A DNA stretch of 64,000 nt from DAOMNN01 sp035443825. Its GTDB lineage: Bacteria > Pseudomonadota > Gammaproteobacteria > Burkholderiales > Rhodocyclaceae. A program made the translations under genes and the position numbers. Below are positions 35,124 through 44,053 of this stretch, in pieces; positions within the stretch are counted from its first letter, which is position 1; each line of letters starts with the position of its first letter. The DNA lies in assembly GCA_035443825.1 (NCBI GenBank), contig DAOMNN010000010.1, positions 1-64,000 of the forward strand, read 5' to 3'. The notes under the pieces were generated by a model. That model was not told where the DNA came from and did no database searches. It saw nothing but the letters and a program-made list of their open reading frames with translations.

Positions 35124-35870
35124 TCAGACGGGATTGTCCAGATCCACGAACTGCGCTTCGAGCGCCAGCTCGCACTCGAGATGACGCGCCAACGCCATCG
35201 CACCGTAGCGTTCCGTCGCATGATGCCCCGCCGCCAGGTAGGGCACACCGGACTCGCGAGCAAGATGCACGGTCTGCTCTGAAATCTCCCCGGAAACGAA
35301 CAGATCGGCACCTGCCGCAATGGCTTGCTCGAAATACGACTGCGCACCCCCGGTGCACCACGCGACCGTCGCCACACGCCGACCCGGATCGCCGACCAGC
35401 AGGGGCTCCCGATCGAGTTGCGCTCCGAGCTGCTGCGCAATCAGTGCGGCCGTTCCGGGTCGGTCGACGCGGCCTACCCAGCCCAGTTCCTGATCTCCGA
35501 ATCGTCCGGTCGCGGTCCAACCCGCCCGCTGCCCGAGCTGTGCGTTGTTCCCGAGCTGCGGATGGGCGTCCAGAGGCAGATGATAGGCAAACAGACTGAT
35601 GTCGTGCTTGAGCAGCGTCGCCAGTCTTTGCTTGCGAATGCCCGTGATGCGTCCATCCTCGCCGCGCCAGAAGTAACCATGATGCACCACAATCGCATCG
35701 AAACCGCCGGAAACGGCACCGTCGAGCAGCAGCTGACTCGCGGTCACCCCGCACAGGATGCGACGCACCTCCCTGCGGCCTTCCACTTGCAGCCCGTTTG
35801 GGCAATAATCGCGAAAGCTGGATATGTCGAGAAGATCATCCAGATATCTTTGCAGGTCAGTTAAGTGCAT
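35124..35870 (-). CDS. Nif3-like dinuclear metal centre protein
   Basis: A 248-residue member of the Nif3/YbgI family. Metal ligands are visible in IVVHHGYFW near residue 64, YHLPLDAHP near residue 97, and the late GHHATERYG near residue 218. The family forms toroidal hexamers; members have been linked to GTP cyclohydrolase-like activity, but the role is unsettled. The ATG at 35870 follows GGAGAA; the long upstream frame is not used. It is often found beside the S1C protease and tat genes, as here. Confidence 0.9.
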   Translation of the reverse strand: MHLTDLQRYLDDLLDISSFRDYCPNGLQVEGRREVRRILCGVTASQLLLDGAVSGGFDAIVVHHGYFWRGEDGRITGIRKQRLATLLKHDISLFAYHLPLDAHPQLGNNAQLGQRAGWTATGRFGDQELGWVGRVDRPGTAALIAQQLGAQLDREPLLVGDPGRRVATVAWCTGGAQSYFEQAIAAGADLFVSGEISEQTVHLARESGVPYLAAGHHATERYGAMALARHLECELALEAQFVDLDNPV

Positions 35871-36092
35871 TGGTTCTCCATCATGGTGCGCATAGGGTGG
35901 CGAATCTTCCCGCAGAGCGAAAATCGACCCCACGTGCGCCCGCCGTCCCGGCGTGTGCACCCATATGATACAAAACAAGGCGCGGCCTGTTCGGACGGGC
36001 GACGAAGCTCACGACCCGCCAGCCGACGAACACGCCCGAATATCGATCACAGGAGCATTTCCATTGCTCGAGGTTGAAGTCAGGAAAACACC

Positions 36093-37262
36093 GTGGTGGG
36101 CACGATGCATCGCCTCTGGCTGATCTTCGCGCAGGCGGTGACGGTCGCCGTCGCGGCGCTGTTCGTCCTGAACACCCTCAAGCCCGAATGGGTCAGGTCG
36201 ATGCCGACAGGTTCGGTCGTCACGATCCTGCAGGCACCGGAAACTGCCGCGCCCGCTCCTGCAGCACCAGGCTCTTACGCTCAGGCCGCGAGTCGTTCGA
36301 TGCCGGCCGTGGTCCATGTATTCACCACACAGGAAGTCCGCAGCTCGCGAAATCCCCTGTTCGACGATCCGCTCTTCAGGCATTTCTTCGGTGATCGCGA
36401 ACCCTCGCCCAGGCAACGTTCGTCCGGCCTGGGCTCGGGCGTGATCGTCAGCGCAGACGGTTTTGTACTGACCAACAATCATGTCATCGAGGCGGCCGAC
36501 GGCATCGAGATATCCCTCAACGACGGGCGCAGTTTTCCCGCCACGCTTGTAGGTCGCGATCCGGAAGCTGACCTGGCGGTACTCAAGATCGTCGGTGCAA
36601 CCGACCTCCCGGCCATAATGTTCGCGCCGGACCAGTCGATCCATGTCGGTGACGTGGTGCTTGCGATCGGCAACCCGTTCGGCGTCGGTCAGACCGTGAC
36701 CATGGGAATCGTCTCCGCACTGGGTCGCGCCCATCTGGGCATCAGTACATTCGAGGACTATATCCAGACCGATGCCGCAATCAATCCCGGCAATTCGGGA
36801 GGCGCTCTGGTCGATGCCAGTGGCAATCTGGTCGGCATCAATACCGCGATTTACTCCCGATCCGGCGGTTCGCTGGGGATCGGATTCGCCATTCCGACCT
36901 CGCTCGCACGCAGCGTGCTCGAACAGATCGTCGTGTCCGGCGAAGTAACTCGGGGATGGGTCGGCGTCGAGATTCAGGAGATCACGCCCGAACTCGCCGA
37001 ATCATTCGGTTTTGCCGGTACCGACGGCGCACTCATCGCCGGCGTTCTGCGCGGCAGTCCGGCGGAGCGAGGGGGCATCAAGCCGGGCGACATCCTTCTC
37101 TCGGTCGACGGCCGGAAGGTACCCGGTGCCAGGCAGATGCTGGAAATGGTCGCGGCGCTCCCGCCGGGGCAGGAAGCCTTGTTCCGCGTACGCCGATCGG
37201 ATCGAGAACTCGATCTTCCGGTCAGAATCGGCCGACGACCGACACCTGCTAGCGTGCGCTAG
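36093..37262 (+). CDS. periplasmic S1C serine protease, DegS/DegQ type
   Basis: A 389-residue trypsin-like protease. One N-terminal membrane helix (about residues 8-28) anchors it. The catalytic triad is H130 (TNNHVIE), D160 (PEADLAVLKI) and S235 (NPGNSGGAL). One PDZ domain covers about residues 285-375. A single PDZ plus anchor is like DegS. GTG at 36093 is preceded by AGGAAA; ATG at 36105 is an alternative. Its stop TAG and the tatC stop TAG share the four bases CTAG at 37259-37262. Confidence 0.92.
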   Translation: MVGTMHRLWLIFAQAVTVAVAALFVLNTLKPEWVRSMPTGSVVTILQAPETAAPAPAAPGSYAQAASRSMPAVVHVFTTQEVRSSRNPLFDDPLFRHFFGDREPSPRQRSSGLGSGVIVSADGFVLTNNHVIEAADGIEISLNDGRSFPATLVGRDPEADLAVLKIVGATDLPAIMFAPDQSIHVGDVVLAIGNPFGVGQTVTMGIVSALGRAHLGISTFEDYIQTDAAINPGNSGGALVDASGNLVGINTAIYSRSGGSLGIGFAIPTSLARSVLEQIVVSGEVTRGWVGVEIQEITPELAESFGFAGTDGALIAGVLRGSPAERGGIKPGDILLSVDGRKVPGARQMLEMVAALPPGQEALFRVRRSDRELDLPVRIGRRPTPASVR

Positions 37263-38044
37263 CGGTCCACCTCCTCCTCGCCGGTCGTCGGAAGCGTGCC
37301 CTCATCCTCGCTTCCGGCACCCTTCTCGGCCTTCGGTGCCAACATCCGCGCAAGCAGGATACCGACCTCGTAGAGGACGATCATCGGGACCGCGAGCATG
37401 AACTGCGAAATCACGTCCGGCGGCGTGATGATCGCCGCGATGACGAAGGCCCCAACGATCAGATAAGGGCGGGCCTCCTTGAGCTTGGCGACGTCGACGA
37501 CGCCCGCCTTCACCAGCAGGATGACCGCCACCGGCACTTCGAACGTGATGCCGAAGGCTACGAACAGGGTCATCACGAAAGACAGGTATTGCTCGATATC
37601 CGGGGCGGGCACGATACTCTTCGGCGCAAACTCCGCGATGAAACTGAAGACCGTGCCGAACACGAAGAAATAGCAGAAAGCCATCCCCGCCAGAAAGAGC
37701 AGTGTGCTGCCCAGCACGAGAGGCAGCCCGATGCGGCGTTCATGCGTATACAGACCCGGGGCGATAAAGGACCAGGCCTGATAAAGAACGAAAGGCAGGG
37801 CCAGAACGAAGGCGACCAGCAGCGTGACCTTGACGGGCACGAAGAACGGTGTCACGACGCCCGTCGCGATCATGTTGGTGCCTTCGGGCAGGGTGTTCAT
37901 CATCGGGAGCGCAAGGATGTCGTAGATATCTCCCGCCCACGGCATCAGGACGACGAAGAACACGAGGATCGCGACGACGGCGCGCAGTACACGATCGCGA
38001 AGTTCGACCAGGTGTGAGATGAAAGTGTCCTGCGTGGTGCTCAT
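37259..38044 (-). CDS. tatC: Sec-independent translocase protein TatC
   Basis: A 261-residue six-helix membrane protein, receptor for twin-arginine signal peptides. It has the N-terminal FISHLVELRDRVLRA segment with the conserved glutamate, the PFVLYQAWSFIAPGLYTHERR loop and the FGITFEVPVAVILL helix. The C-terminal tail is acidic. ATGA overlap with tatB. Confidence 0.96.
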   Translation of the reverse strand: MSTTQDTFISHLVELRDRVLRAVVAILVFFVVLMPWAGDIYDILALPMMNTLPEGTNMIATGVVTPFFVPVKVTLLVAFVLALPFVLYQAWSFIAPGLYTHERRIGLPLVLGSTLLFLAGMAFCYFFVFGTVFSFIAEFAPKSIVPAPDIEQYLSFVMTLFVAFGITFEVPVAVILLVKAGVVDVAKLKEARPYLIVGAFVIAAIITPPDVISQFMLAVPMIVLYEVGILLARMLAPKAEKGAGSEDEGTLPTTGEEEVDR

Positions 38045-38550
38045 GCTTTTTCCGCTGGCTTGCCGGTCTCACCGGACGGGTCGAGACCGAGTTCCAGTTG
38101 CGGATCAGGGGCGCGCTTCACTGCATCGGCATCTCCAGCGGGCGCAGTCGCCTCGGGATCACCGCTTGCCACGGGCGAGAATCGGCCTTCGGACACCGGC
38201 ACTCCGCCCTCCGGGAGGGCTCCCGGCGAAGCAGGCTTGTCGAGATCGAGCGACACACCCTGCCTGATCTCGTCCGCCGTCTTTCCGACGTCGGACTCCA
38301 CCTGCTCCATTTGAGTGCGCACTGTCGACTCGAGCTCGCGCGCCTGCTGCTCGACCTGCTGCTGGAGTTTCTTCAGATCCTCGAGCTGCATCTCGCGCGA
38401 GATATCCGACTTGACGTCGGACACGTAGCGCTGCAGCCTGCCCAGCAGATGACCCGCGGTACGCGCCACTTTCGGCAGGCGCTCCGGACCGACGACGATG
38501 AGGGCCACCAAGGCAACCAGCAGGAGTTCACTAAAACCGAAATCGAACAT
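38041..38550 (-). CDS. tatB: Sec-independent translocase protein TatB
   Basis: A 169-residue protein: one N-terminal helix (FDFGFSELLLVALVALIVVGPERLP) with the conserved glutamate and GPERLP hinge, then a long amphipathic and coiled region and a proline/alanine/glycine-rich tail. It forms the substrate receptor with TatC. Placed between tatA and tatC. Confidence 0.95.
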   Translation of the reverse strand: MFDFGFSELLLVALVALIVVGPERLPKVARTAGHLLGRLQRYVSDVKSDISREMQLEDLKKLQQQVEQQARELESTVRTQMEQVESDVGKTADEIRQGVSLDLDKPASPGALPEGGVPVSEGRFSPVASGDPEATAPAGDADAVKRAPDPQLELGLDPSGETGKPAEKA

Positions 38551-38629
38551 GGATCAGCCAAGAGCACCAAAATAAAAGGGCGCAAACGGATCGCACCCCC
38601 TTGGACGACGCGCGACGGATCGTCGCGTA

Positions 38630-38860
38630 TCAGGAATTGACCTTGTCCGATTTCTCCCTGACTTCGGCATCGATGGTCTTCTCGCTGGAAATCCTGTTCT
38701 GCTCACCTTCCTCGGGTTTGTCCGCCTCCTTGATACCTTCCTTGAAGCCTTTGACCGCGCCACCGAGGTCCTGCCCGATATTGCGCAGTTTCTTGGTACC
38801 GAAGACCAGCACGACGATGACCAGCACCACCAGCCAGTGCCAGATACTGAATGAACCCAT
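38630..38860 (-). CDS. tatA: Sec-independent translocase protein TatA
   Basis: A 76-residue pore subunit with one helix (WHWLVVLVIVVLVFGTKKL), the FGTKKL hinge and the amphipathic KLRNIGQDLGGAVKGFKEG segment, then a charged tail. It lies 10 bases after the HIT gene and 79 bases before tatB. Confidence 0.96.
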   Translation of the reverse strand: MGSFSIWHWLVVLVIVVLVFGTKKLRNIGQDLGGAVKGFKEGIKEADKPEEGEQNRISSEKTIDAEVREKSDKVNS

Positions 38861-38870
38861 TACGCTCTCC

Positions 38871-39218
38871 TTAACGCTTCAACATGGGCGGCAGCGGCTC
38901 CGCTCCGCCGAGTATATGAATGTGTAGATGATACACCTCCTGCAAACCCACACGTCCGGTGTTGATGATCGTTCGAAAGCCATCGCTGCATCCTTGTTCC
39001 CGGGCAAGCTTGCCGAGACTCGAGAACAACTTGCCCATCAATGCGGCGTGGGCAGGCTCGACCTCACTGAGCGAAGCGATGTGCAGCTTTGGTATCACCA
39101 GAAAATGGACCGGGGCAATCGGACGGATGTCGTGAAACGCCAGGATGTCGTCGTCCTCGTATATCGTGCGCGCGGGGATCTCTCCAGCCACGATCCTGCA
39201 GAATATGCAGTCGCTCAT
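38871..39218 (-). CDS. HIT-family histidine triad protein
   Basis: A 115-residue nucleotide hydrolase of the HINT type. It starts SDCIFCRIVAGEIPA with two zinc-type cysteines and ends with the triad HLHIHILGG. Members cleave AMP-amine bonds. The ATG at 39218 is preceded by GGAGG. Its place between hisE and tatA is the standard betaproteobacterial order. Confidence 0.94.
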   Translation of the reverse strand: MSDCIFCRIVAGEIPARTIYEDDDILAFHDIRPIAPVHFLVIPKLHIASLSEVEPAHAALMGKLFSSLGKLAREQGCSDGFRTIINTGRVGLQEVYHLHIHILGGAEPLPPMLKR

Positions 39219-39232
39219 ATTGCCTCCGACAC

Positions 39233-39559
39233 TCACTTGCTCGTCCGCGACCGTTTTTCGTCGATGCCCGACACGCCCTCGCGTCGCCTCAGTTCGGCCA
39301 GAATGTCGTCGACCGAGAGACCATTGTGTGCGAGCAGCACCAGGGAGTGGAACCACAGATCCGTCACCTCCCACACGAGATGGAGCCTGTCTCCATCCTT
39401 CGCGGCCATGATCGTTTCTGCCGCTTCTTCAGCGATCTTCTTGCAAATGGCGTCCGTCCCCTTGGCATAGAGGCTCGACACGTAGGATGAGTCGGGGTCG
39501 GCCTGCTTGCGCTCGGCAAGCGTCGCCGAGACGCGATGCAAGACTTCTATATCGATCAT
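39233..39559 (-). CDS. hisE: phosphoribosyl-ATP pyrophosphatase
   Basis: A 108-residue all-alpha NTP pyrophosphohydrolase for the second step of histidine synthesis. The KKIAEEAAETIMAAKDGD metal-binding helix lies near residue 39. Monofunctional, separate from hisI. The start overlaps the hisI stop as ATGA. Confidence 0.95.
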   Translation of the reverse strand: MIDIEVLHRVSATLAERKQADPDSSYVSSLYAKGTDAICKKIAEEAAETIMAAKDGDRLHLVWEVTDLWFHSLVLLAHNGLSVDDILAELRRREGVSGIDEKRSRTSK

Positions 39560-39960
39560 TTGTAGATTTCCTCAGGTGCTTTCAAAACCGGCTCGACACT
39601 TTCCCATGCGCCGCCTGTTGCGAGATGGCGCTGAAAGAAACAGCTGTGCCGCCCGGTATGGCAGGCAATCCCGCCGACCTGCTCTACCTTGAGCAGTATC
39701 ACGTCGTTGTCGCAATCAGTGCGGATCTCCACCACCTTCTGGATATGCCCGGATTCCTCGCCCTTGTGCCACAACTTGCGGCGCGAGCGCGACCAATATA
39801 CCGCTTCGCCGCTGTCTGCCGTGCGCGCCAGGGCGTCACGGTTCATCCATGCGAACATGAGCACATCACCGCTGCCTGCTTCCTGTACGACCACGGGAAC
39901 AAGACCGTGATCGTCCCACTTGATCTCATTGAGCCATTTCGTCGTTGGGGGTGCCTTCAT
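39556..39960 (-). CDS. hisI: phosphoribosyl-AMP cyclohydrolase
   Basis: A 134-residue zinc enzyme for the third step of histidine synthesis. It has VLMFAWMNRDAL, YWSRSRRKLWHKGEESGH, the DCDNDVILLKVEQ metal segment and the cysteine in GIACHTGRHSCFF. The ATG at 39960 shares a base with the hisF stop (TGATG). Confidence 0.95.
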   Translation of the reverse strand: MKAPPTTKWLNEIKWDDHGLVPVVVQEAGSGDVLMFAWMNRDALARTADSGEAVYWSRSRRKLWHKGEESGHIQKVVEIRTDCDNDVILLKVEQVGGIACHTGRHSCFFQRHLATGGAWESVEPVLKAPEEIYK

Positions 39961-40718
39961 CACAACCTCACTTCGATACCGCGACTTCGCATCAATTCCT
40001 TGGCCTCACGCACGGTATGCTCTCCGAAATGGAATATGCTCGCCGCCAGGACCGCATCGGCATGGCCCTGAGCGACGCCGTCCGCCAGATGCGCCAGCGT
40101 CCCGACACCGCCACTCGCGATCACCGGCACCGACACCGCGTCGGATACCGCCCGGGTCAATTCCAGGTCGAACCCGCTGCGTGTCCCGTCGCGATCCATG
40201 CTCGTGAGCAGAATCTCGCCCGCCCCCAGTTCGACCACGTTTCGCGCCCATTCGATCACATCCAGGCCGGTCCTGTTGCGACCCCCATGGGTGAACACCT
40301 CCCACTTCCCGGGGGCCACGCACTTTGCGTCGATTGCGACGACGATGCACTGGCTGCCGACCTTGCCCGCTGCATCCGCGACGATCTGCGGACTATTCAC
40401 GGCCGCAGTGTTGATGCTGACCTTGTCCGCGCCGGCATTCAGGAGGCGACGCACATCGGCGACCGAGCGCACGCCGCCACCGACCGTGAGCGGGATGAAG
40501 ACCTGCTCGGCTACCTGTTCGACGACATGGATGATGATATCGCGTGCGTCCGAACTCGCGGTGATGTCCAGAAACGTGATCTCGTCCGCGCCCTGCTCGT
40601 CATAGCGGCGTGCGATCTCGATCGGGTCTCCCGCATCGCGCAACTCGATGAAGTTAACACCTTTGACGACTCGTCCGGCGTTGACATCCAGGCACGGGAT
40701 GATGCGCTTGGCAAGCAT
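39960..40718 (-). CDS. hisF: imidazole glycerol phosphate synthase, cyclase subunit
   Basis: A 252-residue TIM barrel with LAKRIIPCLDVNAGRVVKG at the start (catalytic Asp), the DITASSDAR loop, and the second catalytic Asp in LTSMDRDGT. Uses ammonia delivered by HisH. TGATG junction with hisA. Confidence 0.97.
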   Translation of the reverse strand: MLAKRIIPCLDVNAGRVVKGVNFIELRDAGDPIEIARRYDEQGADEITFLDITASSDARDIIIHVVEQVAEQVFIPLTVGGGVRSVADVRRLLNAGADKVSINTAAVNSPQIVADAAGKVGSQCIVVAIDAKCVAPGKWEVFTHGGRNRTGLDVIEWARNVVELGAGEILLTSMDRDGTRSGFDLELTRAVSDAVSVPVIASGGVGTLAHLADGVAQGHADAVLAASIFHFGEHTVREAKELMRSRGIEVRL

Positions 40719-41467
40719 CAGCCGGGCTCACCGTTGAGTTCGTCCGCGCGCGCCTGAGCTGCCGCAAAATTCAGCGTCCCTTCGTAGATCGCACGACCGG
40801 TGATCGCACCCATGATGCCTTCGTCCTCGACCGCGCACAGCGCCTCGATGTCCGCCAGGGTCGCAATGCCGCCGCTGGCGATGACCGGAATACGCAATGC
40901 CTGCGCCAGGCGCACGGTGGCCTCCACATTCACCCCGGAAAGCATGCCGTCACGTCCGATATCCGTATAGACGACGGCTTCCACCCCGTAGTCCTCATAC
41001 TTCTTCGCCAGATCGATCACGTCATGGCCAGTCATCTTGGACCAGCCGTCGGTGGCGACCTTGCCGTCCCGTGCATCCAGCCCGACGATCACGTGGCCGG
41101 GAAACGCACTGCAGGCATCGTGGAGGAAGCCCGGATTCTTCACCGCGGCTGTACCGATGATCACATACGAGATGCCGCTGTCGAGGTAGGCCTCGATGGT
41201 GTCGAGATCACGTATGCCGCCACCCAGTTGTACCGGCATGTCGTCACCGACCTCACCCACGATCGCCCTGATCGCAGCTTCGTTCCTGGGCTTGCCGGCA
41301 AATGCTCCGTTGAGATCCACCAGATGCAATCGGCGCGCACCCTGTTCCAGCCAATGCCGCGCCATCGCTGCCGGGTCTTCCGAAAACACTGTGGCGTCGT
41401 TCATTTCGCCCTGCTTCAGGCGCACGCAGTGGCCGTCCTTTAGATCGATGGCGGGAATAAGCAGCAT
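40718..41467 (-). CDS. hisA: ProFAR isomerase
   Basis: A 249-residue TIM barrel, phosphoribosylformimino-5-aminoimidazole carboxamide ribotide isomerase. It opens LLIPAIDLKDGHCVRLKQG with the catalytic Asp, has VQLGGGIRD near residue 79 and the second Asp in YTDIGRDGML near residue 130. It lies 49 bases downstream of hisH. Confidence 0.97.
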   Translation of the reverse strand: MLLIPAIDLKDGHCVRLKQGEMNDATVFSEDPAAMARHWLEQGARRLHLVDLNGAFAGKPRNEAAIRAIVGEVGDDMPVQLGGGIRDLDTIEAYLDSGISYVIIGTAAVKNPGFLHDACSAFPGHVIVGLDARDGKVATDGWSKMTGHDVIDLAKKYEDYGVEAVVYTDIGRDGMLSGVNVEATVRLAQALRIPVIASGGIATLADIEALCAVEDEGIMGAITGRAIYEGTLNFAAAQARADELNGEPG

Positions 41468-41516
41468 AAGCGGATCAGGATCGTGGTTGGTGGAGAAAGG
41501 TCATTGCCCGCGGGAC

Positions 41517-42158
41517 TCACGGCACCCAGCGTACGAAATTGGCGAGTAGACGCAAACCTGCCCATGCGCTCTTCTCGGGATGGAACTGGACCGCAAAGAT
41601 ATTATCCCGCGCGACCGCACTGGTAAACCTCGATCCGTAGTCCGTGTCCGCAACGATCAACTCGGGCAATGACGGCACGACGTGATAACTATGCACGAAA
41701 TAGAAGCGCTCACCGTCGGGAATGCCTTCCCACAACGAGTGCTCCCGACACTGCCGGATCTGGTTCCAGCCCATGTGCGGGACCTTGAGATGGCCGCCAT
41801 CGGCCGTTCGCATCGTTTCCGCAGCCGGAAAGCGAACGACCTCGCCCGGGAGGATGCCGAGACCGGGAACGTTCCCTTCCTCACTGTGCGCAAACAACAT
41901 CTGCTGGCCGATGCAGATGCCCAGAAAAGGCTTGTTCGCAGCCGCGTCCAACACGGCCTCCCGGAGTCCGCCCGCGTCCAGCTCACGCATGCAGTCCGGC
42001 ATCGCACCCTGGCCCGGAAACACGACCCGGGAGGCGGCAGCCACCACCGCCGGGTCGGACGTCACGACGACGCGTCGCTCCGGGGCGACATGTTCGATCG
42101 CCTTGGAAACAGAGCGCAGGTTGCCCATGCCATAGTCGATGATGGCGACATCGGTCAT
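41517..42158 (-). CDS. hisH: imidazole glycerol phosphate synthase, glutaminase subunit
   Basis: A 213-residue class I amidotransferase. It begins VAIIDYGMGNLRSV, has the nucleophile cysteine in GICIGQQML near residue 80 and the His-Glu pair in VQFHPEKS near residue 193. Partner of HisF. It follows hisB by 44 bases. Confidence 0.96.
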   Translation of the reverse strand: MTDVAIIDYGMGNLRSVSKAIEHVAPERRVVVTSDPAVVAAASRVVFPGQGAMPDCMRELDAGGLREAVLDAAANKPFLGICIGQQMLFAHSEEGNVPGLGILPGEVVRFPAAETMRTADGGHLKVPHMGWNQIRQCREHSLWEGIPDGERFYFVHSYHVVPSLPELIVADTDYGSRFTSAVARDNIFAVQFHPEKSAWAGLRLLANFVRWVP

Positions 42159-42202
42159 TACAGGTTCACTCTCATGAGTTCAGGAACAGAGACGCGATGC
42201 CC

Positions 42203-42790
42203 TCAGAGTGCACCCTTGGTCGATGGAATCGCGCCCGCGGCGCGCTCATCGCGCTCGGCGGCCATCCGCAAGGCCCGTCCAAATGCCTTGAAGATCGTTT
42301 CACACTGGTGATGCGCGTTGTCGCCGCGGAGATTGTCCACGTGCAGCGTGACGCCGGCGTGATTCACGAAGCCCTGGAAGAACTCCCGTGCCAGGTCGAC
42401 ATCGAAGCTCCCGATGCGGGCACGAGTGTAATTGACGAAATAGTGAAGCCCGGGACGCCCGGAGAAGTCCACGACGACGCGCGACAAGGCTTCGTCCAGC
42501 GGCACATACGCATGTCCGTAGCGGCGGATGCCCTTCTTGTCCCCGAGCGCCTTCGCAAATGCCTGGCCGAGGGTGATGCCCACGTCCTCGACGGTGTGGT
42601 GATCATCGATGTGTGTGTCGCCGCTTGCCTTGACCTCGAGGTCGAGTGCGCCGTGCCGTGCGATCTGGTCGAGCATGTGGTCGAGAAAGGGCACGCCGGT
42701 ACTCAGACTGGCCGTGCCGTTGCCGTCCAGATCGAGCTTGACGGTGATCCGGGTTTCGAGGGTATCCCGACTGACTTCTACCTGCCGCAT
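42203..42790 (-). CDS. hisB: imidazoleglycerol-phosphate dehydratase
   Basis: A 195-residue manganese enzyme with two histidine-rich repeats: GDTHIDDHHTVED near residue 57, and GVTLHVDNLRGDNAHHQCE near residue 143. Monofunctional, without the phosphatase domain of E. coli HisB. It is divergent from hisC, so it needs its own promoter in 42791-42930. Confidence 0.96.
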   Translation of the reverse strand: MRQVEVSRDTLETRITVKLDLDGNGTASLSTGVPFLDHMLDQIARHGALDLEVKASGDTHIDDHHTVEDVGITLGQAFAKALGDKKGIRRYGHAYVPLDEALSRVVVDFSGRPGLHYFVNYTRARIGSFDVDLAREFFQGFVNHAGVTLHVDNLRGDNAHHQCETIFKAFGRALRMAAERDERAAGAIPSTKGAL

Positions 42791-42865
42791 GTCGTTCCGA
42801 CCACAGTTTGAAGGAAAGAATGGCCAAATGGCGTGCTTACCGTGCCATGATACCATCGCATCCCG

Positions 42866-42890
42866 GTCGGGCAGCAATCCCCTGCCCGAC
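42866..42890. repeat. 9-base inverted repeat in the hisB/hisC divergent region
   Basis: GTCGGGCAG, seven bases, CTGCCCGAC: a perfect stem with no T-run on either side. It lies 41 bases before the hisC ATG and could be an operator or leader hairpin. Confidence 0.6.
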
Positions 42891-42930
42891 ACGAATTTCC
42901 GTTGCCCACCCATCTGGATCCGACACCTCG

Positions 42931-44010
42931 ATGAGCCGATTCTGGAGCCCCGTCGTCCGCGACCTGAAACCCTACGTCCCGGGTGAACAACCCACCCTGG
43001 ACAACCTGGTCAAGCTCAACACCAACGAACACCCGTTCGGCCCTTCTCCGCGCGCCCTCGCTGCCATTTGCGACGAGACGAGCGAAAGCCTTCGACTCTA
43101 TCCGGATCCGAATGCCGAGCGCCTCAAGAGGGCGTTGGGGATGCGTTTTGGCGTCGACGCGACGCGCATCTTCGTCGGTAACGGCTCGGACGAAGTCCTC
43201 GCCCACGTTTTCCTCGCCCTGCTGCGTCACGATCGGCCACTGTGGTTTCCCGACATCACCTATAGTTTCTATCCGGTCTATTGCGGGCTGTACGGAATCG
43301 CATACGAAACCATCGCTCTCGACACGGATTACCGGATCGACCCGCTGGATTATCTTCCCCGGGACGGCCGTGTCGCGGGAGGAATCATCTTCGCCAATCC
43401 GAATGCACCGACCGGATGTTTCATGCCCTTGGTCGATGTCGAACGTATCGTCTCCGGCAATCCCGACTGCGTGGTTGTGGTCGACGAAGCATATGTCGAT
43501 TTCGGAGGGGAAAGCGCAGTCCGCCTCACGGACCGCTATCCGAACCTGCTGGTCGTCCACACCTTTTCGAAATCCCGTTCCCTCGCCGGCCTGCGCGTCG
43601 GATATGCAATCGGTAATTCCGAACTGATCGAGGCTCTCGAACGGGTGAAGAACAGCTTCAACTCCTATCCACTCGACCGTCTCGCGATTGCCGGCGCAGT
43701 CGCTTCGGTCGAGGACGAGGAGCATTTCCGGGAGAACTGCGGCAAGGTGATCGCGCTTCGCGAAGCCTTGGTGTCAGAGCTTTCCGGGCTGGGTTTCGAT
43801 GTGCTGCCCTCCGCGGCGAACTTCGTCTTCGCCCGTCACCCGGGGCGCGACGCCGCGGCGCTTGCCGCATCGCTGCGCGGGCGTGCCATCATCGTGCGTC
43901 ACTTCGCCAAGCCGCGCATCGACCAGTTCCTGCGGATCACGGTCGGCACGGCCGGGCAATGTGACAAATTGATCAGCGCATTGAGGGACATCCTCGGCTC
44001 CCGGGGGTAA
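42931..44010 (+). CDS. hisC: histidinol-phosphate aminotransferase
   Basis: A 359-residue fold type I PLP enzyme. It has KLNTNEHPFGPSP near residue 28, VGNGSDEVL near residue 82, NPNAPTG at 156-162, DEAY near 185 and the Schiff-base lysine K214 in TFSKSRSLAGLRVGY. Length is normal. It lies between hisD and hisB, its usual place, but on the opposite strand, so it is transcribed alone. I chose the ATG at 42931; the frame is open upstream without family similarity. Confidence 0.95.
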   Translation: MSRFWSPVVRDLKPYVPGEQPTLDNLVKLNTNEHPFGPSPRALAAICDETSESLRLYPDPNAERLKRALGMRFGVDATRIFVGNGSDEVLAHVFLALLRHDRPLWFPDITYSFYPVYCGLYGIAYETIALDTDYRIDPLDYLPRDGRVAGGIIFANPNAPTGCFMPLVDVERIVSGNPDCVVVVDEAYVDFGGESAVRLTDRYPNLLVVHTFSKSRSLAGLRVGYAIGNSELIEALERVKNSFNSYPLDRLAIAGAVASVEDEEHFRENCGKVIALREALVSELSGLGFDVLPSAANFVFARHPGRDAAALAASLRGRAIIVRHFAKPRIDQFLRITVGTAGQCDKLISALRDILGSRG

Positions 44011-44053
44011 GCGTCCACATCCGGCTGCGCGACAAGACGCCGGCAATCGGTCT

